This document shows, in pieces, positions 33,509-41,607 of a stretch of DNA of 49,017 nt (the stretch's first letter is position 1; the number at the start of each line of letters is the position of its first letter). The notes beneath the pieces are model-generated. The model was not told where the DNA came from. It made no database searches and worked only from the letters and a program-made list of their open reading frames with translations. A program made the translations under genes and the position numbers. The DNA comes from Bacteroidales bacterium UBA4295 (GTDB taxonomy: Bacteria; Bacteroidota; Bacteroidia; Bacteroidales; Paludibacteraceae): NCBI GenBank assembly GCA_002395805.1, contig DGVB01000009.1, forward strand, positions 1 through 49,017, given 5' to 3'.

Positions 33509-33546
33509 GTAGTTTTCAGTATTCAGTTTTCAGTTTTCAGTTTTTC
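33509..33546. repeat. Heptamer array (CAGTTTT type) upstream of the DUF4293 gene
   Basis: CAGTATT CAGTTTT CAGTTTT CAGTTTTT from the stop of the acetyltransferase gene to the next start codon. Confidence 0.8.
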
Positions 33547-34070
33547 ATTGCTTCTTCGAGGGAAGCGCACTTGTCGCCATGAGCATTAACCCAGCCTATT
33601 TGCCGTGCGGGATTGCCTACCATTAAAGCATAAGGTGGTACGTCTTTGGTAACGACCGCCCCGGCACCGATAAGGCAGTATTCGCCGAGCGTGTGGCCAC
33701 AAACGATGGTGGCGTTAGCGCCCACTGAGACACCTTTCTTGAGGATGGTATCGCGATACTCATCCTTGCGACTAACGGCAGCGCGGGGGTTAATGACGTT
33801 TGTGAATACCATCGAGGGGCCGAGGAACACATCGTCCTCACACCGCACACCGGTATAGACGGAGACATTATTCTGGATTTTACAATTATTGCCCAACACG
33901 ACATCCGGAGAGATGACGACGTTCTGGCCTATATTGCAGTTTTCACCGATCACACAGCCGGACATAATATGACTGAAATGCCAGATCTTGGTGCCTTTGC
34001 CTATTTTGCATCCTTCGTCCACGTAGGATGACTCATGCACAAAATAATTTACCATTTGGTCATTAACCAT
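33537..34070 (-). CDS. Hexapeptide-repeat sugar N-acetyltransferase (WbpD/WlbB-like)
   Basis: Left-handed beta-helix acyltransferase of 177 residues, probably acetylating the 3-amino group of a UDP-diamino- or amino-uronic sugar for O-antigen. Marks: [94 protein letters not shown] and [12 protein letters not shown]. The first five residues (MVNDQ) before an alternative ATG come from an ACCATTT heptamer array. It is the only sugar gene in this stretch (rseP, dxr), so the pathway partner is elsewhere. Confidence 0.8.
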   Translation of the reverse strand: MVNDQMVNYFVHESSYVDEGCKIGKGTKIWHFSHIMSGCVIGENCNIGQNVVISPDVVLGNNCKIQNNVSVYTGVRCEDDVFLGPSMVFTNVINPRAAVSRKDEYRDTILKKGVSVGANATIVCGHTLGEYCLIGAGAVVTKDVPPYALMVGNPARQIGWVNAHGDKCASLEEAMKN

Positions 34071-34084
34071 GTACCATTTATTTT
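34050..34084. repeat. Heptamer array (ACCATTT type) over the acetyltransferase start
   Basis: ACCATTT GGTCATT AACCATG TACCATT from the rseP stop into the first codons of the acetyltransferase gene; offers two start codons 15 bases apart. Confidence 0.65.
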
Positions 34085-35510
34085 AGAAGAACAATTTCAA
34101 AATATCGTTTCCGTTCGCAAAGATCAGTAGCGCCAGCAGCAGCCAGAAGCCGATCTCATTCGCTTTCTCGAGAAATTTATCACTCGGCTTACGGCGCGTG
34201 ATCATCTCTACCAGCAGGAACAGTATATATCCTCCGTCCAGCGCAGGGATCGGGAGGAAATTCATGAAGGCAAGGATGATACTAAGGAATGCTGTCATAT
34301 GCCAGAATGCGTACCAACTCCAGTAGGAGGGGAACATCGATCCTATCGCGCCGAATCCTCCGAGCGACTGCGCCCCCTCTTTGGTGAAGACAAGGCGGAA
34401 CTGCTTGACGTACATCGCCAGTATATCCCAGCCGTACCGAATACCGGCCGGAATGGATTGCAGGAAAGTATATTCCGTATGTTCTATCTCGAATATATTC
34501 CATTTGATTGCTACGCCCATTCGTCCCTGGTCTCCGATGAACAGATGCGCCGTCCGTTTCTCTCCTGCCCGATAATAATCCACCTGAACGGAGTCACATG
34601 GATGGCGCTGCAGTTCTTCGGTCATTTGCACATTACATAGCGTCGGCACGCCGGCAACGGCTACGATGCTGTCGCCTTTCTGCATCCCTGCGAGAGCTGC
34701 TGCGTTATCGGGCAAGACGGAGTCAATCACGCACGGTATCCACTCTGCCATCAGCACGAAGCGGCGTTTCTCATAGTTGCTGTCCGCGCGGCGTTTCTCG
34801 CGCTCCGCTTTGTCGAAAGCATTCTGTTGCGCCAGATAGCGCGTGCCGAGATCTTCGCTCATCATCAGTGTTATCGTGTCGCTCCCGCGCAATACCTTCA
34901 CCTCGCGCTTGCCCTCAATGATGATGGCTTGCACTACGTCGCTCAGCGTCTGCGGTTCTTCGCCGTTGATAGCAATTATTCGGTCCTGTTGCTCAAATCC
35001 TTCGTCCAGCATGATTTGGGAGTAATAGAGACCTGTTGTCACATTTCGCAGCGGCAGCGTGTCTTCTCCCCAGTGCCATAGTAGCATCGTGAAGATCACC
35101 AGCGCGCCGATGAAATTGACCAATATACCGCCGAGGATGATCAGCAGTCGCTGCCAAGCGGGCTTGGAGCGGAACTCCCACTCCTGCGGTTCTGCCGCCA
35201 GGTCTTCGGTCGAATGAGTTTCATCCACCATGCCCGCTATCGCGCAGTAGCCGCCGAACGGCAGCCATCCGATGCCCCATTCGGTCGTCTCCGGATGAGT
35301 ATTCCATTCTGCATCCTCGTTCTTAGCAAAGAATTTGAAATGCCATTTGCCGTCAAATTTCTTGAACCTCACGAGGCTGAATTTGGGATTAAAGAACATG
35401 TAGAATTTCTCCACCCTCACGCCAAAGATTCGCGCGAAGGTAAAATGCCCCAACTCATGTATCAGCACGAGAAACGACAGGGCCAGTATCAGTTGTATTG
35501 CTTGTATCAC
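34083..35510 (-). CDS. rseP: Site-2 membrane metalloprotease RseP
   Basis: Intramembrane zinc protease cleaving anti-sigma factors or signal-peptide remnants. A GTG at 35510 (IQAIQLILALSFLVLIHELGH) gives 475 residues; longer frames would run into the dxr end through a repeat array. HELGH is at 18-22 and the third-ligand motif NFLPIPALDGG near the C terminus. A periplasmic PDZ part (QDRIIAINGEEPQTLSDVVQ and GMQKGDSIVAVAGVPT, two PDZ-like segments) lies between TM2 and TM3. dxr immediately before rseP is a common arrangement. Confidence 0.92.
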   Translation of the reverse strand: MIQAIQLILALSFLVLIHELGHFTFARIFGVRVEKFYMFFNPKFSLVRFKKFDGKWHFKFFAKNEDAEWNTHPETTEWGIGWLPFGGYCAIAGMVDETHSTEDLAAEPQEWEFRSKPAWQRLLIILGGILVNFIGALVIFTMLLWHWGEDTLPLRNVTTGLYYSQIMLDEGFEQQDRIIAINGEEPQTLSDVVQAIIIEGKREVKVLRGSDTITLMMSEDLGTRYLAQQNAFDKAEREKRRADSNYEKRRFVLMAEWIPCVIDSVLPDNAAALAGMQKGDSIVAVAGVPTLCNVQMTEELQRHPCDSVQVDYYRAGEKRTAHLFIGDQGRMGVAIKWNIFEIEHTEYTFLQSIPAGIRYGWDILAMYVKQFRLVFTKEGAQSLGGFGAIGSMFPSYWSWYAFWHMTAFLSIILAFMNFLPIPALDGGYILFLLVEMITRRKPSDKFLEKANEIGFWLLLALLIFANGNDILKLFF

Positions 35511-35537
35511 AATGATTAATGAATAATGATTAATGAA
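35510..35537. repeat. Heptamer array (TGATTAA type) between dxr and rseP
   Basis: TGATTAA TGAATAA TGATTAA TGAATAT in the 19-base spacer; it abuts the rseP GTG and reaches the last dxr codons (ENIH). Confidence 0.8.
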
Positions 35538-36681
35538 TATTTTCGGTTGCAATGCGGCGCGCTTCGGCGTCGGTAGTTACGTAGTCTTCGTATGTCGGTT
35601 TGGCGATAAACGCAGCCTTTGCCATTGTTTCAGCGATCACATCGCTCATTTGGAGGAATCCGCACCGTCCCTCTCGGAAGGCGAGATTGACCACCTCGTT
35701 GGCGGCATTCAGCACGCAAGGTATATTGCCTCCTCGTCGAACCGCCTCGTACGCCAGCCCCAAGTTCGGGAACCGCTCTAAGTCGGGTTGCTCAAACGTC
35801 AGGTCCTTGAGCGCAAATAGGTCCGCACGGGGAAAATCGCTCGCGAGCCTCTCCGGGAAGGAGAGCGCGTACTGTATAGGCAGCCGCATATCAGGAGCTC
35901 CTAACTGAGCCTTGATCGCTCCGTCAGCGAATTGTACGGCTGAGTGGATGATTGACTGCGGATGAACGACCACTTGTATCCGCTCCACTTCCACACCGAA
36001 GAGCCATTTGGCTTCGATTACCTCGAAGCCTTTGTTCATCATACTGGCGGAGTCGATTGTTATCTTCGCGCCCATATCCCAGTTCGGGTGTTTGAGGGCA
36101 TCGGCAGCGGTCACAGTCTGCATCTGCTCGCGCGTGAAGGTGCGGAAAGGTCCTCCGCTTGCGGTCAGCAGAATCTTCTCTATCGCGTTTCCTTCTTCGC
36201 CCACAATACTCTGGAAGATGGCGCTATGCTCGCTGTCCACCGGCAGGATCGGCGTGTGGTATTGCGATGCCAACTCGCATATGATCTCTCCCGCCACCAC
36301 CAGCGTCTCTTTGTTCGCCAAGGCGATGGTTTTGCCTGCTTTGATAGCTTCTATCGTCGGTCGCAGTCCAGCGTAACCTACCATGGCCGCCACTACGATG
36401 TCTATCGATGGCATTCCCACCATCTCGGCTATTGCATCGGCACCGGCCCATACCTTGCATGGCATGTCGGCTAACCTCCGCTGCAGTTCTTCGTACAAGT
36501 CTTCGTCGGCAATACATACCACCTCCGGATGAAACTCCCGCGCCTGCGCCACCAGTTTATCAATGCTTCGATGCGCACAGAGGGCATAGACACTATAGCG
36601 GTCGGGGTTCCGGCGCACCACATCCAGAGTCTGCGTGCCGATCGAGCCGGTCGAACCTAATATAGCCAATTGCTTTACCAT
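35530..36681 (-). CDS. dxr: 1-deoxy-D-xylulose 5-phosphate reductoisomerase
   Basis: NADPH-dependent enzyme making 2-C-methyl-D-erythritol 4-phosphate in the non-mevalonate isoprenoid pathway. The 383 residues show LGSTGSIGTQTLDVV (NADPH), ALANKETLVVAGE, PVDSEHSAIFQ (metal ligands), ASGGPFRTF, HPNWDMGAKITIDSASMMNKGFEVIEA and VVHPQSIIHSAVQF. Its ATG overlaps the end of the M23-like gene by 7 bases. The downstream enzyme IspD may be the family member at 4.7 kb, though that is in a different context. Confidence 0.95.
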   Translation of the reverse strand: MVKQLAILGSTGSIGTQTLDVVRRNPDRYSVYALCAHRSIDKLVAQAREFHPEVVCIADEDLYEELQRRLADMPCKVWAGADAIAEMVGMPSIDIVVAAMVGYAGLRPTIEAIKAGKTIALANKETLVVAGEIICELASQYHTPILPVDSEHSAIFQSIVGEEGNAIEKILLTASGGPFRTFTREQMQTVTAADALKHPNWDMGAKITIDSASMMNKGFEVIEAKWLFGVEVERIQVVVHPQSIIHSAVQFADGAIKAQLGAPDMRLPIQYALSFPERLASDFPRADLFALKDLTFEQPDLERFPNLGLAYEAVRRGGNIPCVLNAANEVVNLAFREGRCGFLQMSDVIAETMAKAAFIAKPTYEDYVTTDAEARRIATENIH

Positions 36682-37484
36682 ACAATCACCTCCTCGGGGT
36701 TCACATGCTTACCGCCGTCCCATAACTCGATTGTCATATCATGTTCGCCGTCGGTCAATCCTATTGCTTCGCCGCGCTCTATCTTTGCTCCCTGAACCTT
36801 TAACACACGGCCAATATGGCGGTAGACAGCGATATACGCGCCGTCCTGAAGAACCAGCATGGACGTATTGTCCTCCATCCGCTCGACGGACACCAGCACA
36901 CCGCGCAACACAGCCAGTACATTTTCGTTCTTCGCTGCATGGATCGTCGTACCGTAAATCCGCATGTCCGGACGGGCGGAAGCCACAACGGTGCCGCGCA
37001 CCGGCCGGTATAACTGACGTACATCCGTAGGCATAGCGTTCTCAAAGAGCAACAGTCGGTCACGTTCTTTCTGCTCGTATTGTGCCATGAATGCCTCTGT
37101 CGCCTCGTTCTGCAATTCCGCTATCTGCGCGCGTTCAATTCGTTGTAGCGAATCCAGGCTCTGCACGCTGTCCGAATGGATATCGCCGGCAGTCAGCTGT
37201 TTGATCACGTCCAGATACTGCCGCTGGATTGTCAGGTCGGCCTGCAGGCTGTCCACGCGTGCGGACTCCTGGATCAACTGCTGACGCAGACTGGCGCTAT
37301 ATCCCGGCAGGATATTACGCAGCGGGGTATAGACAATCAGCACCGATAGCAGTACGATCAGCGAGATGATAGTGATGGTGATGATAGATATTGCGCCTAA
37401 CAGACTGACGCGGAAGTGAAACACCTCCCGCAGCGTCAGGTCATCCAGCATCGCCAACCTGTATTTGCGTCGCTTATTAGCCAT
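36675..37484 (-). CDS. Membrane-anchored M23/LytM-like protein, apparently non-catalytic
   Basis: A 269-residue protein with a cytoplasmic basic N terminus, one TM helix (LLGAISIITITIISLIVLLSVLIVYTPL), a coiled-coil stretch (about 75-155) and a C-terminal LytM-like beta domain (YRPVRGTVVASARPDMRIYGTTIHAAKNENVLAVLRGVLVSVE, YIAVYRHIGRVLKVQGAKIERGEAIG, ELWDGGKHVNPEEVI). The zinc ligands of active M23 peptidases (HxxxD and HxH) are not seen, so it probably acts as a regulator or scaffold, like EnvC/NlpD-type proteins. Its ATG sits in a short AAATCTG heptamer array. Confidence 0.75.
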   Translation of the reverse strand: MANKRRKYRLAMLDDLTLREVFHFRVSLLGAISIITITIISLIVLLSVLIVYTPLRNILPGYSASLRQQLIQESARVDSLQADLTIQRQYLDVIKQLTAGDIHSDSVQSLDSLQRIERAQIAELQNEATEAFMAQYEQKERDRLLLFENAMPTDVRQLYRPVRGTVVASARPDMRIYGTTIHAAKNENVLAVLRGVLVSVERMEDNTSMLVLQDGAYIAVYRHIGRVLKVQGAKIERGEAIGLTDGEHDMTIELWDGGKHVNPEEVIVW

Positions 37485-37503
37485 CAGATTTCAGATTTCA
37501 ACT
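37483..37503. repeat. Short heptamer array (ATTTCAG type) between fumarase and M23-like gene
   Basis: CATCAGATTTCAGATTTCA, three 7-bp units spanning the 13-base spacer; contributes the start codon of the M23-like gene. Confidence 0.65.
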
Positions 37504-39138
37504 TAAGATTGTGCATCCCTCGCAGGGTTTGAGTTGCTTGAAGAAGTCATTTCCTTTGTCATCCACGAGGATGAATGCAGGGAAGTCTTCCACCTCAATC
37601 TTCCAAATTGCCTCCATGCCTAATTCCGGATATTCGACGCACTCTATAGACTTGATATTATTCTGCGCCAAGATAGCGGCCGGACCTCCGATGGAACCGA
37701 GATAGAAGCCTCCGTGCTTTTGGCAGGCGTTGGTCACATCAATGGACCGGTTTCCTTTTGCGAGCATGATAAGCGAACCGCCATGATCCTGGAATTCATC
37801 TACATAGGGATCCATACGCCCAGCCGTAGTCGGTCCCATCGAACCGCACGCCATGCCCGCCGGGGTCTTCGCCGGGCCGGCATAATAAATCGGATGGTTT
37901 TTCAAATATTCAGGCATCGGTTCACCTGCATCCAGGCGTGCTTTAATCTTCGCATGTGCGATATCTCTTCCTACAATAATCGTGCCGTTCAGACTCAGAC
38001 GGGTGCCGATCGGATATTTCGTCAAGATAGCGCAAACGTCCTTCATCGGCTGGTTCAGGTCAATACGTACCGCATCGCCTTCGCCCGCCTGACGCAGTTC
38101 CTCAGGAATGAGAGAAGCAGGATTGCTGTCCAGTTTCTCGATCCAGATACCGTCTTTGTTGATCTTGCATTTGATATTACGGTCAGCAGAGCAACTAACA
38201 CCCAGCCCTATCGGGCAGCTCGCGCCGTGGCGCGGCAGACGAACGACACGTACGTCATGCGCCATGTATTTACCGCCGAACTGGGCTCCAAGACCGATTT
38301 TGTAGGCTTCTTTGAGGAGCTCTTTCTCCAACTCGATGTCGCGGAATGCTCTTCCGGTCTCATCGCCGGAGGTAGGCAGCGAATCGTAATAATGGGTAGA
38401 AGCAAGTTTCACCGTCAGCAGGTTCTTCTCCGCGCTCGTACCGCCGATAACGATAGCGATATGATAAGGTGGACAGGCTGCGGTGCCCAGCGATTTCATT
38501 TTCTCGACGAGGAACGGGATAAGCGTGCCGGGGTTCTGGATGCGCGCCTTGGTCTCCTGGTAGAGGTAGGTTTTGTTAGCGGAGCCGCCGCCTTTGGTCA
38601 CGCAAAGGAAACGGTATTCAGCTCCCTCGGTGGCTTCGATGTCAATCTGCGCAGGCAGGTTGCATTTGGTGTTCACCTCGTCGTACATATTCAGCGGCGC
38701 ATTCTGGCTGTAACGCAGGTTGCATTCGGTGTAGGTATTGAATACTCCACGGGAGAGCGCTTCCTCGTCACAGAAACCGGTCCATACCTCTTGTCCTTTT
38801 TCGCCGTGGATGATAGCAGTTCCTGTGTCTTGGCAGAGCGGTAACTGACCTTTGCAAGCCACCTCGGCATTGCGAAGGAAAGTAAGTGCTACATATTTGT
38901 CATTAGCGGAAGCCTCCGGATCGCGTAGAATCTTTGCTACCTGCTCGTTGTGCGAGCGGCGCAGCATGAAACTCACGTCGTGAAAAGCTTGTTGCGCCAT
39001 GAGCGTCAATCCTTCCGGAGCCACCTTCAGGATTTCATGGCCTTCAAACTCGCTGACAGAAACAAAATCCTTGGTCAGCAGATAATACTCAGTCTCGTCT
39101 TTTCCGAGCTGAAACATCGGTGCATATTTAAATTCCAT
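37498..39138 (-). CDS. Class I fumarate hydratase
   Basis: Oxygen-sensitive [4Fe-4S] enzyme interconverting fumarate and malate, here probably in the reductive direction of succinate fermentation. The ATG at 39138 ([23 protein letters not shown]) is the family start; upstream in-frame codons lie in the promoter. The 546 residues join the alpha part ([14 protein letters not shown] with Cys about 102, [30 protein letters not shown]) and beta part ([42 protein letters not shown]), i.e. a fused form. It stands first in its unit. Confidence 0.93.
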   Translation of the reverse strand: MEFKYAPMFQLGKDETEYYLLTKDFVSVSEFEGHEILKVAPEGLTLMAQQAFHDVSFMLRRSHNEQVAKILRDPEASANDKYVALTFLRNAEVACKGQLPLCQDTGTAIIHGEKGQEVWTGFCDEEALSRGVFNTYTECNLRYSQNAPLNMYDEVNTKCNLPAQIDIEATEGAEYRFLCVTKGGGSANKTYLYQETKARIQNPGTLIPFLVEKMKSLGTAACPPYHIAIVIGGTSAEKNLLTVKLASTHYYDSLPTSGDETGRAFRDIELEKELLKEAYKIGLGAQFGGKYMAHDVRVVRLPRHGASCPIGLGVSCSADRNIKCKINKDGIWIEKLDSNPASLIPEELRQAGEGDAVRIDLNQPMKDVCAILTKYPIGTRLSLNGTIIVGRDIAHAKIKARLDAGEPMPEYLKNHPIYYAGPAKTPAGMACGSMGPTTAGRMDPYVDEFQDHGGSLIMLAKGNRSIDVTNACQKHGGFYLGSIGGPAAILAQNNIKSIECVEYPELGMEAIWKIEVEDFPAFILVDDKGNDFFKQLKPCEGCTILS

Positions 39139-39173
39139 ATCTTGTATTTTTAATTGCCCATAATTTGCGGCTG

Positions 39174-39204
39174 CAAATTTACTGCTTTTTTTTGGAATAT
39201 GCAA
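39174..39204 (-). promoter_or_regulatory. Bacteroidota-type promoter of the fumarase gene
   Basis: Minus strand TTGC (39201-39204), 19 bases, TAAATTTG (39174-39181), 35 bases before the ATG. Nearly identical to the promoter at 12360-12390 over about 45 bases. Confidence 0.75.
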
Positions 39205-39231
39205 GAAAAATCTCATAAATCGTATTTCATT

Positions 39232-39265
39232 ATAAAAAAAGCGCTCCCATAAGGAACGCATTTTT
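39232..39265 (-). terminator. Rho-independent terminator after the glucanase operon
   Basis: Minus strand GCGTTCC-TTATG-GGAGCGC followed by TTTTTTTAT (39232-39259); a T-run on the plus side suggests it also works in reverse. It lies 80-100 bases after the GH3 stop and just upstream of the fumarase promoter. Confidence 0.65.
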
Positions 39266-39339
39266 CTTGAGAGAATATGTTTATATCCCGAAATAACCCC
39301 TACAAGACCCCGATAAAACCCCTATTCAGTGGCAGAAAA

Positions 39340-41607
39340 TTACAATAATGACTTGGAGTGCGGGAGGATGGCGAAGCGGAACTCGGCATCATCGGTGGCG
39401 AACCAGACACGGCTGGAGAGGCCATCGTGAGACTCATGCCAGTAACCGAGGTCGTCGTCCGTTAGGGTGAAAGTCACCTCGCGGGTCTCGCCGGCAGGAA
39501 TAAAGATCTTTTGGAAGCCTTTCAGTTCGCAAAGCGGCCGAACCAGGTCTCCAGAGAGCTGGCGGACATAGAGTTGCGGGGTCTCGTAGGCATCATATGA
39601 GCCGGTATTTGTGATAGTACAGGAAAGAGAATAGCCTACCCCCTTCCCCTCCCTAAAGGGAATGGTGTCTATTTGCGTTTCTCCGTATTCGAAGGTCGTG
39701 TAGCTCAGTCCGAAGCCAAAGGGGAAGAGCGGTTCGGTGGGTGTTTCCAGCCAATAGGAAGATTGCCCGATAGAGAACTGGGGACAGCCGATAGGAATAG
39801 AGTCAATGAGCATCGGCGGGTCGTACGACGGCCGGCCGGTGTTATGGCGGTTATAATAGAGCGGGATCTGACCGACCATCTTCGGGAAAGTAATCGGCGT
39901 CTTACCGGAAGGCACGACTTTTCCGGTGAGGATATTGAATAACGCCGGCCCTGCCATCGTGCCGCCATGGAAGGCATAAAGGACTGCGGCTGCCTGATCA
40001 ACCTGTTTGCCGATAGTAAGCGGACGACCTGCCATGACAATCATGACGACGGGTTTGCCGGTAGCCACGAGTGCGTCCATCATCTCTATCTGGGCACCCG
40101 GCAGATCGAGGTTCGCGCGGCAACGCGCTTCGCCAGAAAGGATGGCTTCTTCGCCGCAGAAAAAGAGAATGACGTCCGCTTTCTTAGCCGCCGCAACGGC
40201 TTTGGCTATACCGACAGGGTTCTTATCACGGCTGTATGTGAGCCCCGGCTCGTAGATGCACCGGAAAGGTTTATGACGGTTTTGGAAGGAATATACAGGA
40301 GTTAATGAGTGTTCCGGCTCTCCGTCAAAGACCCAGGTGCCTAATTGTTCTTTTTTCTGATCCGCCATAGGTCCCGTAACCAATACGGTCAGATTCTTGT
40401 TTTTCAACCGTTCCTCGCTCAAAGGCAAAACGCCATCGTTTTTCAGCAGGACGGCAGATTCCTCCGCCACCTGTTCCGCCGTGGCAATCGCATCGTTCAT
40501 ATAATGCATGGGACCAAAGTCCGGTTCCGGCACATAGGGGTTATCGAAGAGTCCCAAACGGTATTTGAGACGGAGGATCGAACGGACACATTCATCGATC
40601 TGCGATTCTTTCACTTTGCCTTCCGCTACCAGTTGGGCCAGATAATCGGTGTATATATTGCCCTGCATGTCCATTTCCATGCGGGCATTGATACAACGAA
40701 GCGCCGCCTCTTTCTTATCGGCACAGAGCCCGTGCGGCACAAGATCCGAACCCGATCCCCAGTCGCTTACCATCAACGCATCCGCGTGCCATTCGTCACG
40801 GAGAATATCGATATTGAGGTGTTTGTTAGCCGAAGAAGGGAGTCCGTTAAGGTCATTGAAAGAACACATAAGACTCATGGCACCGGCTTCTACAGCAGCT
40901 TTGAACGGCGGCAGGTAGATATCGCGGAGCTGGGTTTCGGGAATCCAAGTCGTGTTGTAGTCGCGTCCGCCTTCGGAAGCCGAATAGCCGGCAAAATGCT
41001 TGACGCATGCAGCCATCAAAGGGGTTAGGGAATCCCGGGTTAGGGGATTAGAGGATTGGTATCCACGGACGGTAGCAGCGCCCATGACGGAAGTGAGATA
41101 CGGATCTTCTCCGTAGCCTTCAGCCACACGTCCCCAACGGGGATCATGCGCCACATCGACCATAGGGGAGAACGCCCAGCGGATACCATCCTGATATGCC
41201 TCTTGCGCTGTGAGGCGCGCCGCTTGTTCGATCAAGTCGGGATTCCAGGTAGCCCCCTGCCCCAGCGGGATCGGGTAGATCGTCTTATAGCCGTGAATCA
41301 CATCGCGCGCAGCCACCAGCGGAATTCCCAGACGGGTCTCTTCCACCGCCATTCGTTGCAAGCGGTTGACCTCTTTGGCGCCAACGATATTGAAGATTGA
41401 CCCTACTTTCCCTTCCCGTATGAGCGCTTCTTTCTCCTCAGCGTTCCACGATGGGTCGAGTTGGTTCATCTGCCCGATTTTCTCCTCCAACGTCATTCGG
41501 GAGAGGAGATTATCGATAAAGCGGTCTTCTTCACTCTTGTGGGAGCACGCACTGACGGCCATCAATAGTATAGACAGCACCGTTGCGCGAAATGTATATC
41601 CGGCCAT
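39340..41607 (-). CDS. GH3 beta-glucosidase lipoprotein
   Basis: Exo-acting beta-glucosidase (BglX-like) probably splitting gluco-oligosaccharides in the periplasm. The start chosen is the ATG at 41607 (MAGYTFRATVLSILLMAVSAC), giving a lipoprotein signal with C21 and 755 residues; the earlier ATG at 41658 only adds repeat-encoded residues. Features: SRMTLEEKIGQMNQ, a KHFAGY segment, the nucleophile region ALMVSDWGS, the second domain with FFCGEEAILSGEARCRANLDLPGAQ, and a C-terminal fibronectin-like domain. Residues about 648-659 (PFREGKGVGYS) are a GC-hairpin insert in the FnIII part. The first 77 bases overlap the GH81 gene end in another frame. Confidence 0.92.
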   Translation of the reverse strand: MAGYTFRATVLSILLMAVSACSHKSEEDRFIDNLLSRMTLEEKIGQMNQLDPSWNAEEKEALIREGKVGSIFNIVGAKEVNRLQRMAVEETRLGIPLVAARDVIHGYKTIYPIPLGQGATWNPDLIEQAARLTAQEAYQDGIRWAFSPMVDVAHDPRWGRVAEGYGEDPYLTSVMGAATVRGYQSSNPLTRDSLTPLMAACVKHFAGYSASEGGRDYNTTWIPETQLRDIYLPPFKAAVEAGAMSLMCSFNDLNGLPSSANKHLNIDILRDEWHADALMVSDWGSGSDLVPHGLCADKKEAALRCINARMEMDMQGNIYTDYLAQLVAEGKVKESQIDECVRSILRLKYRLGLFDNPYVPEPDFGPMHYMNDAIATAEQVAEESAVLLKNDGVLPLSEERLKNKNLTVLVTGPMADQKKEQLGTWVFDGEPEHSLTPVYSFQNRHKPFRCIYEPGLTYSRDKNPVGIAKAVAAAKKADVILFFCGEEAILSGEARCRANLDLPGAQIEMMDALVATGKPVVMIVMAGRPLTIGKQVDQAAAVLYAFHGGTMAGPALFNILTGKVVPSGKTPITFPKMVGQIPLYYNRHNTGRPSYDPPMLIDSIPIGCPQFSIGQSSYWLETPTEPLFPFGFGLSYTTFEYGETQIDTIPFREGKGVGYSLSCTITNTGSYDAYETPQLYVRQLSGDLVRPLCELKGFQKIFIPAGETREVTFTLTDDDLGYWHESHDGLSSRVWFATDDAEFRFAILPHSKSLL
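39633..39664 (-). repeat. GC-hairpin element in the GH3 gene
   Basis: Minus strand ATTCCCTTTAGGGAGGGG then AAGGGGGTAGGC; read as IPFREGKGVG. Confidence 0.75.

Noticed and set aside
36675..37484. Active M23 peptidase
   Set aside because: The HxxxD and HxH zinc ligands are not found in the LytM-like domain.
37714..38844. 376-codon plus-strand frame opposite fumarase
   Set aside because: Antisense shadow of a highly conserved enzyme; no signal or motif of its own.
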